This document shows, one piece after another, positions 6,374 through 12,253 of a DNA stretch of 25,089 nt. Positions within the stretch are counted from its first letter, which is position 1. Every line of letters begins with the position of its first letter. The translations under genes and the position numbers were made by a program. The notes below the pieces were generated by a model that worked only from the letters and a program-made list of their open reading frames with translations, searched no databases and was not told the origin of the DNA. The stretch comes from a virus, in IMG/VR virus record IMGVR_UViG_3300008267_000414, positions 1-25,089 of that record; one strand, written 5' to 3'.

Positions 6374-7987
6374 ATGTCTGCCAAACAAAGGTATGACTAT
6401 TTAGCAAGTGATCGTTCCAACTTTCTAAACGTAGCAAGACAAGCTGCTGATCTAACTCTTCCTTACCTGAATCGTGGTGAGGAGGAGTGGATCAAAGGAG
6501 CACGTCATCTACCAACTCCTTGGCAAAGTGTTGGTGCAAAGGGTGTAGTCACTCTGGCATCTAAATTGATGCTGGCTCTACTGCCTCCTCAAACCAGCTT
6601 CTTTAAGCTGCAGGTAAATGACAGTGCATTGGGTACTGAGCTTCCGCCCGAAGCTAAGTCTGAGCTGGATCTTTCCTTTGCGAAGATCGAACGTATTATC
6701 CTTGAATCCATTGCTGCTTCTAGTGATCGTGTCGTTGTACACCAAGCACTGAAGCATCTGGTGGTGACAGGCAATGCGTTGATTTTCATGGGAGAGAAAC
6801 AGCTCAAGCTGTATCCCTTGAATCGCTTCGTTGTAGAAAGAGATGGCAACGGCAATGTGCTTGAAATAGTCACGAAAGAACGCATCTCTAAAAAGCTACT
6901 GTTGAAGGTTCTTCCTCAGATGCTGCCTAACCGTCCTGACGGTAATGAGGCAGATCGTAATGATGAGGTTGACATCTACACTTATGTACGTCGAGACAAC
7001 AACAGGTTTGTCTGGCATCAGGAGTATGAAGACAAGATCATCCCAGGCTCAATGGGTAAAGCACCCATCGAAGCAAACCCTTGGTTGGTCCTTCGTTTTA
7101 ATACTGTTGATGGTGAGGTCTATGGTCGTGGTCGAGTTGAGGAATTCATTGGGGATCTACGTTCCCTTGAAGCACTCTCTCAGGCCCTCGTAGAAGGCTC
7201 TGCAGCAGCCGCTAAGGTGGTCTTCGTGGTATCACCATCTAGTACCACCAAACCCCAGACGCTGGCCCAAGCAGGCAACGGAGCCATCGTTCAAGGAAGA
7301 CCTGATGACATCGGTGTTATCCAGGTTGGTAAGACTGCTGACTTCCGAACTGCATTTGAAATGATGCAGCAGTTGGAACGACGGTTGTCTGAAGCATTCC
7401 TCATCCTCAGTGTTCGTCAATCAGAACGAACCACTGCAGAGGAAGTACGGATGACACAGATGGAACTTGAACAGCAGCTCGGTGGACTATTCAGTTTGCT
7501 GACTACTGAGTTCCTTGTTCCGTATCTGAATCGAAAGCTCAGCACCTTCCAGAAGACTGGTCAGATTCCGCGTCTTCCAAAGGATATTGTCAAGCCCACC
7601 ATCGTTGCTGGTGTGAATGCTCTTGGGCGTGGTCAAGATCGAGAGAGCCTTGGTTCTTTCCTACAGACCATTGCTCAAACCATGGGTCCAGAAGCACTTG
7701 CGAAATACATCAATAGTGACGAGGTAATTAAGCGGCTTGCTGCTGCTCAAGGCATTGATGTTCTCAACCTTGTTAAGAGCGTTGATGAAATGCAGCAAGA
7801 GCAGATGCAGAACATCAGCCAGCAGAAGGACATGATGCTGACTCAGCAGATTGGCCAGCTTGCAAAGACACCTCTAATGGATCCAAGCAAAAACCCACAA
7901 GCAATGGAGATGATTAATGGACAAGGCAATCCCCAGCCGCCCAACCAAGGCCAAATCGAAACCAGTAACGCCGCCCCTCTCGTCTGA
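6374..7987 (+). CDS. Portal protein (head-to-tail connector, T7 gp8-like)
   Basis: 537 residues, the usual length for T7-like portals (T7 gp8 is 536). The opening KQRYDYLASDRSNFL and PYLNRGEEEW, and the later TPWQSVGAKGVVTLASKL, are typical of this family, as are the RFNTVDGEVYGRGRVEEF segment (about 235-255) and the SEAFL...RTTAEEVR segment (about 335-360). Twelve copies form the ring at one head vertex through which DNA is packaged and ejected. The C terminus is rich in Gln/Asn/Pro. The start lies two bases after the preceding stop. The last 71 bases overlap a small gene in another frame. Confidence 0.95.
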   Translation: MSAKQRYDYLASDRSNFLNVARQAADLTLPYLNRGEEEWIKGARHLPTPWQSVGAKGVVTLASKLMLALLPPQTSFFKLQVNDSALGTELPPEAKSELDLSFAKIERIILESIAASSDRVVVHQALKHLVVTGNALIFMGEKQLKLYPLNRFVVERDGNGNVLEIVTKERISKKLLLKVLPQMLPNRPDGNEADRNDEVDIYTYVRRDNNRFVWHQEYEDKIIPGSMGKAPIEANPWLVLRFNTVDGEVYGRGRVEEFIGDLRSLEALSQALVEGSAAAAKVVFVVSPSSTTKPQTLAQAGNGAIVQGRPDDIGVIQVGKTADFRTAFEMMQQLERRLSEAFLILSVRQSERTTAEEVRMTQMELEQQLGGLFSLLTTEFLVPYLNRKLSTFQKTGQIPRLPKDIVKPTIVAGVNALGRGQDRESLGSFLQTIAQTMGPEALAKYINSDEVIKRLAAAQGIDVLNLVKSVDEMQQEQMQNISQQKDMMLTQQIGQLAKTPLMDPSKNPQAMEMINGQGNPQPPNQGQIETSNAAPLV

Positions 7988-8135
7988 AGACAAAGAGTTC
8001 TTCGATGAGTCGGGTAATAAATATGCACCCCGTACCAAGATTGGTAAACCCAGTGTTGGAGTTCCGAACCGAGTGGAACGTGTTGGACTCGGCAACCTTA
8101 AAGTAATCACTACGAATGGCTACACTGACGTTTGA
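7917..8135 (+). CDS. Small hypothetical protein between portal and scaffold (72 aa)
   Basis: The frame overlaps the portal 3' end by 71 bases and the scaffold start by 20, and it alone accounts for bases 7988-8115. The protein is basic and Pro/Lys-rich at the start (RPTKAKSKPVTPP), has an acidic centre (SSEDKEFFDESG) and a Gly/Val C-terminal half. No domain is recognised and no catalytic pattern is visible. Exact gap filling in a densely packed genome is the main support. Function is unknown; the surroundings suggest head assembly. Confidence 0.65.
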   Translation: MDKAIPSRPTKAKSKPVTPPLSSEDKEFFDESGNKYAPRTKIGKPSVGVPNRVERVGLGNLKVITTNGYTDV

Positions 8136-8880
8136 TCCGACTGAAGCTCAAGACGGCGAATTTTCTGCTGAAGAACTCGACTCACTGCAAGTGGGTGAAG
8201 CTCTTTATGAACAAGAGCAGCAGCTACTGGCAGGTAAATTCAAAGATGCCGAGGATCTTGAACAGGCATACATTGAGCTGCAAAAGAAATTGGGTGATCC
8301 TGCACAGCGTAATGCTGAGCAAGTAGAGGAACAGCCCACTGAGGATGAACCTCAAGAGGAAGTTGATACTGACTTCCTTGATCGTCTTTGGCAGGAATCT
8401 CAGGATGAGTATTCCGAAGAGACCCTTCAGGCTCTGGAGAAGATGGATCCTGCTGACCTGGCACAGATGTATCTTGAATACCGTGCTCAGGTAGAGGAAG
8501 GTGGTGTTCAAGGTGAAGTGATCACTGCTGATGATGTGGAGACACTGCAGGGCATCGTTGGTGGTGAACAGCAGTATGCACAGATGATGGGCTGGGCTCA
8601 GGAATCACTGAGTGAACAGGAGATCTCCATGTACGACGCAGTGATGGAAAGGGGTGATCCGCTTGCCTGTTACTTCGCTGTGAATGCCCTTGCCTTCCGA
8701 TTCCAGGAAGCACAGGGTTATGACGGTCAGATGATTACGGGTAAGGCTCCTAGCAATCAGCAGGGCTTCCGTAGTCAGGCTGAACTTGTTCGTGCCATGA
8801 GTGATCCTCGATACGACAACGACCCTGCATACCGTGCAGATGTTGCTGCAAAACTTGAAAACTCTGATCTCAACTTCTGA
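8116..8880 (+). CDS. Scaffolding protein (capsid assembly, T7 gp9-like)
   Basis: 254 residues, strongly acidic (for example EEQPTEDEPQEEVDTD near residue 75) and predicted largely helical, as expected of the T7 gp9 family that guides procapsid formation and leaves before maturation. Place between portal and capsid agrees. The C-terminal segment RSQAELVRAMSDPRYDNDPAYRADVAAKL is the recognisable part: similar tails in related scaffolds carry the capsid-binding signal. The stop TGA at 8878-8880 overlaps the ATG of a 15-codon frame. Confidence 0.9.
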   Translation: MATLTFDPTEAQDGEFSAEELDSLQVGEALYEQEQQLLAGKFKDAEDLEQAYIELQKKLGDPAQRNAEQVEEQPTEDEPQEEVDTDFLDRLWQESQDEYSEETLQALEKMDPADLAQMYLEYRAQVEEGGVQGEVITADDVETLQGIVGGEQQYAQMMGWAQESLSEQEISMYDAVMERGDPLACYFAVNALAFRFQEAQGYDGQMITGKAPSNQQGFRSQAELVRAMSDPRYDNDPAYRADVAAKLENSDLNF

Positions 8881-8927
8881 TGAAAGGCAAAGGCGGTAAA
8901 GGCGGCGGCGGTAAGAAAGGCTGCTGA
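8880..8927 (+). CDS. Tiny Gly/Lys peptide (15 aa)
   Basis: ATG at 8880 overlaps the scaffold stop (TGATG), and the frame closes in TGA at 8925-8927. The product would be MKGKGGKGGGGKKGC: only Met, Lys, Gly and a terminal Cys. Translation by re-initiation after the scaffold gene is likely if the ribosome scans at all. Composition this biased is unlikely by chance and looks selected. I know of no function; a DNA-contacting or head-packaged peptide is a guess. The frame is too short to be sure that it is a gene. Confidence 0.45.
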   Translation: MKGKGGKGGGGKKGC

Positions 8928-8935
8928 TTAAAAGA

Positions 8936-8964
8936 AAGACCAGTCCTGCGAGTGTTCTGGTCTT
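8936..8964 (+). other. Hairpin after scaffold gene
   Basis: Perfect 8-base inverted repeat AAGACCAG / CTGGTCTT with a 13-base loop, lying between the tiny peptide and the RlpA-like gene. There is no T run after it, so it is not a standard intrinsic terminator. An RNA-processing or mRNA-stabilising stem is the more likely reading. Confidence 0.5.
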
Positions 8965-9004
8965 CTGAAGCGTTGGTTATATCAATGTCCCTTGCAATGA
9001 ACCA

Positions 9005-9310
9005 ATGCTTTATTTGACACTCACTCTTGCTTCTCTTGCTTCGTGGTATGGCCATCCGTATCACGGGAATCGCACCGCCTCCGGTGAGATCTACAACATG
9101 AATTCAATGACTGCTGCACACCCTTCACTTCCGTTTGGAACAAAGGTTCGTGTCTGCAGTAAGGCTTCAAAGAAGTGCGTCACTGTGCGTATCAATGACC
9201 GTGGACCTTTTGTTCATGGTCGGGAGATCGATCTGAGTCGTGCTGCTGCTGAGGCAATTGGATTGAGAAGTTCGGGTGGTGGTCAAGTCACCATTCAACG
9301 AGTTAAGTAA
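9005..9310 (+). CDS. RlpA-like double-psi beta-barrel protein (possible wall hydrolase)
   Basis: 101 residues covering almost exactly one RlpA/DPBB domain. ASWYG (residues 12-16) is the standard RlpA domain start, followed by NRTASGEIYN, MTAAHPSLPFGTKVRV, VTVRINDRGPF and GREIDLSRAAAEAIG. In Pseudomonas RlpA, a lytic transglycosylase, a Glu, His and Asp in the equivalent segments are needed for activity; Glu (SGE), His (AAH) and Asp (IND) are all present here. The N terminus is only a short hydrophobic stretch (LYLTLTLASLA) without a basic start, so export is uncertain. It may help lysis or be a virion-associated wall enzyme. Catalysis is not proven, since many DPBB proteins only bind sugar. 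Confidence 0.85.
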   Translation: MLYLTLTLASLASWYGHPYHGNRTASGEIYNMNSMTAAHPSLPFGTKVRVCSKASKKCVTVRINDRGPFVHGREIDLSRAAAEAIGLRSSGGGQVTIQRVK

Positions 9311-9487
9311 ATGGCACGCGCTAATCCTTTTGATCCGAAGGTGTCTTCGGTGTCTGCTGTTCAATACGTCACCCCTACTGCGGGTGCAGAAGCTTTCCGT
9401 AGTGCTTACGGTGAAGCAAATCAAACCCTTGCTGAACTGAGCCCGAAAGGTGTGAAGGTTCAAGCAGGCGGTACGGCTTGGCCGTGA
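9311..9487 (+). CDS. Small hypothetical protein (58 aa)
   Basis: ATG lies at the base after the RlpA-like stop (TAAATG) and the frame ends in TGA at 9485-9487, overlapping the next ATG. The protein begins MARANPFDPKVSSVSAVQYV and is Ala/Val/Gly-rich, with no membrane segment or known motif. Its location just before the capsid unit and its tight coupling on both sides suggest a minor head or assembly protein. No family recognised. Confidence 0.65.
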   Translation: MARANPFDPKVSSVSAVQYVTPTAGAEAFRSAYGEANQTLAELSPKGVKVQAGGTAWP

Positions 9488-9636
9488 TGGCTAAGCCTGG
9501 TCTTTACGCCAACATCCACGCCAAACGTCTTCGCATCAAGAATGGTTCTGGTGAGAAGATGAGAAAGGCTGGATCGGCTGGTGCTCCTACGGCAGCACAG
9601 TTCAAGCAGTCTGCAAAGACTGCAAAGAAGAAGTAA
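9487..9636 (+). CDS. Small basic YANIHAKR-type protein (49 aa)
   Basis: ATG overlaps the previous stop (TGATG); TAA lies at 9634-9636. The sequence GLYANIHAKRLRIKNGSGEK, then MRKAGSAGAPTAAQFKQSAK, is a pattern I know as a recurrent uncharacterised small phage protein, often near structural genes in cyanophages and other marine phages. It is strongly basic with a Lys-rich end, which suits nucleic-acid binding. Function is unknown. Very little room for error exists in the gene call, because the motif is distinctive. Confidence 0.78.
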   Translation: MAKPGLYANIHAKRLRIKNGSGEKMRKAGSAGAPTAAQFKQSAKTAKKK

Positions 9637-9638
9637 CC

Positions 9639-9663
9639 TTTAATAAGAAACTTTCTTATTAAA
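9639..9663 (+). other. AT-rich hairpin after the small-gene cluster
   Basis: Perfect 11-base inverted repeat TTTAATAAGAA / TTCTTATTAAA with a three-base loop, two bases after the stop of the preceding gene. It has no GC-rich stem and no T run, so termination would be weak. It could be an RNase III-type processing site or a 3' mRNA stabiliser. Confidence 0.6.
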
Positions 9664-9672
9664 AGTTCCTAT

Positions 9673-9724
9673 TAACAGAGCCTAAGCCCCTGTTATGTCC
9701 TGATGAGGCATATCACGCTTAGGC
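9673..9724 (+). ncRNA. Predicted RNA pseudoknot in capsid leader
   Basis: TAACAG (9673-9678) pairs with CTGTTA (9690-9695), enclosing an 11-base loop. Eight bases of that loop, GCCTAAGC (9680-9687), are perfectly complementary to GCTTAGGC (9717-9724) downstream, giving an H-type pseudoknot. The linker 9696-9716 contains a minor TGAT/ATCA stem. The same CCTAAGC and GCTTAGG strings recur at 9885-9898, so the loop has an alternative partner. This is pairing read by eye, not a computed fold. Confidence 0.5.
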
Positions 9725-9728
9725 CATC

Positions 9729-9776
9729 TGCATAGACCTGGTGGCAACATCTTGGGTTCGATTCCCTTGCTATGCG
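9729..9776 (+). ncRNA. tRNA-like acceptor/T-arm element
   Basis: TGCATAG (9729-9735) pairs with CTATGCG (9770-9776), seven pairs with one G-U, like an acceptor stem. Directly inside its 3' strand is GGGTTCGATTCCC (9754-9766), a T-arm-type stem and TTCGATT loop, extended by CAA/TTG (9745-9747 / 9767-9769). A GG-containing segment sits where a D loop would be, but the anticodon arm is missing, so this is not a normal tRNA. Possible readings are a tRNA-like processing signal, a degenerate tRNA, or a tRNA 3'-end fragment used as an attachment site. Confidence 0.45.
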
Positions 9777-9778
9777 TT

Positions 9779-9813
9779 GACTATCGGCCTCCTACGGGAG
9801 ACAACCTTTAGTC
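9779..9813 (+). other. UNCG-capped stem in capsid leader
   Basis: Outer stem GACTA (9779-9783) / TAGTC (9809-9813) encloses CTCC-TACG-GGAG (9789-9800). The inner loop is C(UACG)G, a UNCG tetraloop, which is exceptionally stable in RNA. It follows the tRNA-like element by two bases. Confidence 0.5.
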
Positions 9814-9882
9814 ATGACAGTCGGAGAGACGACAATTTTTCAAAAAACACGAATGACAATGAATCCTGAAAATTCGTTGTAA
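9814..9882 (+). CDS. Possible 22-codon upstream ORF
   Basis: ATG 9814 to TAA 9880-9882 would encode a 22-residue peptide beginning MTVGETTIFQKTR. A GGGAG lies 13 bases upstream, rather far for a ribosome binding site. It ends 47 bases before the capsid start. A leader peptide is possible, but a frame this short often occurs by chance. Confidence 0.2.
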   Translation: MTVGETTIFQKTRMTMNPENSL

Positions 9883-9884
9883 TT

Positions 9885-9898
9885 CCTAAGCGCTTAGG
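9885..9898 (+). repeat. 14-base palindrome upstream of capsid gene
   Basis: CCTAAGCGCTTAGG is a perfect palindrome ending 31 bases before the capsid start codon. Both halves repeat strings used in the pseudoknot at 9680-9724. It may act as an RNA switch partner, a protein-binding operator, or a short stem in the capsid mRNA leader. GGGAGAC (9897-9903) overlaps its end. Confidence 0.6.
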
Positions 9899-9929
9899 GA
9901 GACGTTAACAAAACTCTCTCTTTACTATT

Positions 9930-10949
9930 GTGGCTAACACTACTGTAACTTCCATTGGTCGCGTAAATAATACGAGCGCGACTCCTCTTGCTCTTGGTAC
10001 TGCTTACGATACTAAGTATGCAACCTATCTGAAGCTGTTCTCTGGCGAGATGTTCAAGGCGTATGAAAGCGCCACTATCGCCAAGGGCACTGTGCAGAGC
10101 CGTACCCTGAAGAACGGTAAGGCTATGCAGTTCATCTTCACTGGCCGTATGGAGGCCGCTTACCACGAGCCCGGAACTCCGATCCTGGGTAGTGGTGATC
10201 CTCCGGTGGCTGAGAAGACCATCGTCTGTGACGACCTTCTCGTCAGCTCTGCCTTTGTGTATGACCTGGACGAGACCCTGGCTCACTACAGCCTCCGTTC
10301 GGAGATCGCTGCCAAGATCGGTCACGCTCTGGCCGAAGCTTACGACAAGAAGATCTTCCGTCAGATCGCTAAGGCTGCTCGTGAAGCTCACCCCATCACT
10401 GCTGCTCCTGGCCCTGAGCCCGGCGGTAGCATCATCCAACTGGGTGCTAACAAAGAGTTTGACGCTCAAGCCATTGTCGATGCCTTCTTTGAAGCTGCCT
10501 CGATCATGGATGAGAAGAACCTGCCCAAGCAGGGTCGTATGGCTGTGCTGTCTCCCCGTCAGTACTACGCACTCATCAGCCAAGTTGACAGCAACATCCT
10601 GAACCGTGACTACGGCAACACTCAGGGTAGCCTCAACTCTGGTGATGGCCTGTATGAGATCGCTGGTATTCCTATCAAGCGTTCCAACAACCTGCCCTTC
10701 CTGGCTGGCAACATTGCCGCTGTGAACGGTGAGAACAACAACTACTCTGGTGACTTCAGCACCCACTGTGGTCTGATCTATCACAAAGATGCTGCTGGCG
10801 TTGTGGAGGCCATTGGTCCTCAAGTGCAGACCACCGGCTCTGACGTTCGTACCATGTACCAAGGCGACATCATCGTGGGTCGTCTGGCTATGGGCTGTGG
10901 CACCCTGAACCCCGCCTGTGCTATTGAGCTGCAGTCGGCACGTTCCTGA
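9930..10949 (+). CDS. Major capsid protein (T7 gp10-like)
   Basis: 339 residues forming the icosahedral head shell. The N-terminal pattern ALGTAYDTKYATYLKLFSGE, then FEMFKAYE-type and GRMEAAYHEPGTPILG segments, belongs to the T7 gp10 / cyanopodovirus capsid family, as does NRDYGNTQGSLNSGDGLYEIAGIPI in the C-terminal half. The only usable in-frame start is GTG 9930: an in-frame TAA lies at 9906-9908 and no ATG occurs between. There is no purine-rich site at normal distance; the nearest GGGAG is about 27 bases away. Codons are biased to C- and G-ending forms (CTG, GGT/GGC, AAG, AAC) more than in neighbouring genes, as expected for the most highly expressed gene. Confidence 0.95.
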   Translation: MANTTVTSIGRVNNTSATPLALGTAYDTKYATYLKLFSGEMFKAYESATIAKGTVQSRTLKNGKAMQFIFTGRMEAAYHEPGTPILGSGDPPVAEKTIVCDDLLVSSAFVYDLDETLAHYSLRSEIAAKIGHALAEAYDKKIFRQIAKAAREAHPITAAPGPEPGGSIIQLGANKEFDAQAIVDAFFEAASIMDEKNLPKQGRMAVLSPRQYYALISQVDSNILNRDYGNTQGSLNSGDGLYEIAGIPIKRSNNLPFLAGNIAAVNGENNNYSGDFSTHCGLIYHKDAAGVVEAIGPQVQTTGSDVRTMYQGDIIVGRLAMGCGTLNPACAIELQSARS

Positions 10950-10964
10950 TAAAGGAGACTGACG

Positions 10965-11294
10965 ATGGGATTCGCTCCTTCTGACGGTGTAGGCGTCACT
11001 ACAAGTGAAACTGCTTACAAACGTCCTCCTATTGAGCCTGGTCGTGAAGGTGGCACTGTTGTCACTGTGACCCGTCTTACTGCTGGCACTGGCCAGACTG
11101 CTGGCACCAAAGCCACCACTGATGACAACATCAATGGCAGTGGCTGCACCATCACTACTACTGTGACTGATGGAGCTGTTACTGGCCAAACTGTTGCCGC
11201 AGGTGGTGATGGTTATCGCGTTGGTGATGTGCTGTCGGTTGCTGGCACTACTGCTGCCACCTTCCGTGTTGACACTGTTTCTTACACCAACTGA
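10965..11294 (+). CDS. Hypothetical protein after capsid (109 aa), possible head accessory protein
   Basis: Preceded by a clear ribosome binding site (AAGGAGACTGACG before ATG 10965). The protein is Thr/Gly/Val-rich with beta-strand character: TVVTVTRLTAGTG, then CTITTTVTDGAV and a C-terminal GGDGYRVGDVLSVAGTTAATF repeat-like unit of a type common in phage structural proteins. No signal or membrane segment. It lies between the capsid gene and the capsid terminator, so it should be made in large amounts, which suits a decoration or other virion protein. No named family is claimed. Confidence 0.78.
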   Translation: MGFAPSDGVGVTTSETAYKRPPIEPGREGGTVVTVTRLTAGTGQTAGTKATTDDNINGSGCTITTTVTDGAVTGQTVAAGGDGYRVGDVLSVAGTTAATFRVDTVSYTN

Positions 11295-11305
11295 GGTAAA
11301 TACCT

Positions 11306-11578
11306 ATGGCTAACCTTTCTGTTGCTGCTGGCAACAACGGTGTTGCTGGTACTGAAACCAGCCTGCCTTCTGCTGTGACTGGTGCTTATGGCACTGGCTA
11401 CTCTGACAATGGCAACCTGGCTGTCGCTGGTAACGCTGCTGTGCGCCGTGCTGTTGCACGTACCAGCAAGTCCGCCCCTACCACCGCTTCTAAAGTCTTC
11501 TCGGAGACTCAAGGTCTGCGGTTTGCTTATTCGGGTGTTGAATCTGATAGCCCCGCGCTTGATGCTTCTCGCACCTGA
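11306..11578 (+). CDS. Hypothetical protein before terminator (90 aa)
   Basis: Start ATG 11306 follows GAGGT at suitable spacing (11293-11297). The sequence is Ala/Gly/Ser/Thr-rich with little charge until a basic stretch (AVRRAVARTSKS near residue 47). It ends in TGA just before the intrinsic terminator at 11590. It is in the capsid transcription unit and so probably abundant. The function is unknown; a small head protein is possible. Codon choice resembles that of the capsid gene. Confidence 0.74.
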   Translation: MANLSVAAGNNGVAGTETSLPSAVTGAYGTGYSDNGNLAVAGNAAVRRAVARTSKSAPTTASKVFSETQGLRFAYSGVESDSPALDASRT

Positions 11579-11589
11579 TCATTGATTTT

Positions 11590-11617
11590 GGGAGTCCTTC
11601 GGGGCTCCCTTTTTTTT
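11590..11617 (+). terminator. Intrinsic terminator of capsid unit
   Basis: GGGAGTCC / GGGCTCCC forms an 8-pair stem (one G-U) closed by a C(UUCG)G tetraloop at 11598-11601, followed by eight Ts (11610-11617). T7 also has its main terminator after gene 10, so both position and structure fit. It would lower expression of the tail genes relative to the capsid. Confidence 0.93.
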
Positions 11618-11644
11618 ATTTCCCTTGCTAACAACACTATTGTT

Positions 11645-12253
11645 ATGCCGTTCCCTACCACTAACGCTCAGACTGAGCTTCAAGCTGTTAATGAGATCCT
11701 GGCGTCAGTTGGTCAGGCTCCTGTCACTACTCTCGATCAAACCAACCCGGACGTTGCGATTGCATACGACACACTCTTGCAGGTGTCTCGGGAGGTGCAG
11801 GCAGAGGGATGGACGTTTAATAAAGAGTTCAATTACCCGTTCACTCCAGATAACAACAACCAAATCCAGATCCCAAACAACGTACTGCAACTTGATCTAA
11901 CACCAGACTACAGGGATCGTGATGTAGTCCGTCGTAGTGGAAAGCTGTATGACCGCACTGCTCACAGCTACACCTTCACTGAGCAGGTCTCCTGTGATGT
12001 GGTGTGGCTGTTTGACTGGGTAGATCTTCCCACTCCTATCAAAGACTACATCGTTGCTCGTGCTGCAAGTATTGTCTCTACTCGCATTGTTGGCGATAGT
12101 ACCCAATACCAGATGCTGCAGCAACGTGAAGCTTATACCCGTGCTATGGCTCTGGAGTATGAATGCAATCAAGGTGACTATACATTCTTTGGCCACCCTC
12201 GTGGTGCCAATTATTACACCAGCTATGAACCCTATCGTGCCTTGTATCGCTAA
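11645..12253 (+). CDS. Tail tubular protein A (T7 gp11-like, gatekeeper)
   Basis: 202 residues; T7 gp11 is 196. Typical features are ELQAVNEILASVGQAPV at the start, then QVSREVQAEGWTFN and a C-terminal YIVARAASIVSTR / REAYTRAMALEYECNQGDY helix pair. It forms the ring joining the portal to the nozzle. The frame is open back to ATG 11582, but that would run through the terminator, so ATG 11645 is the start. A five-pair hairpin AACAA/TTGTT (11630-11644) abuts this ATG. The stop overlaps the next ATG (TAATG). Confidence 0.93.
   Translation: MPFPTTNAQTELQAVNEILASVGQAPVTTLDQTNPDVAIAYDTLLQVSREVQAEGWTFNKEFNYPFTPDNNNQIQIPNNVLQLDLTPDYRDRDVVRRSGKLYDRTAHSYTFTEQVSCDVVWLFDWVDLPTPIKDYIVARAASIVSTRIVGDSTQYQMLQQREAYTRAMALEYECNQGDYTFFGHPRGANYYTSYEPYRALYR

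Noticed and set aside
9698-9706. CTGATGAG resembles the hammerhead ribozyme core
   Set aside because: No GAAA segment follows at the required place, and no matching stem II and cleavage site are found.
9708-9776. A full-length tRNA starting at GCATATC
   Set aside because: The acceptor would have a mismatch, and no D stem or anticodon stem can be drawn. Only the acceptor/T-arm part is supported.
9820-9840. GTCG/CGAC hairpin followed by five Ts as a terminator
   Set aside because: The four-pair stem is too weak, and it would stop transcription just before the capsid gene.
9894-11189. A 431-codon open frame on the minus strand across the capsid gene
   Set aside because: It mirrors the capsid gene. 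Strong codon bias removes TTA, CTA and TCA on the sense strand, so stops are rare on the other. Its product is low-complexity Ser/Thr/Val and has no start signal.
9924-11644. ACTATTGT found just before or at both the capsid and gp11-like start codons
   Set aside because: Only eight bases, two copies; chance is a sufficient explanation without more examples.
11582-11644. Earlier ATG for the gp11-like gene
   Set aside because: It would translate through the intrinsic terminator and add residues absent from the family.
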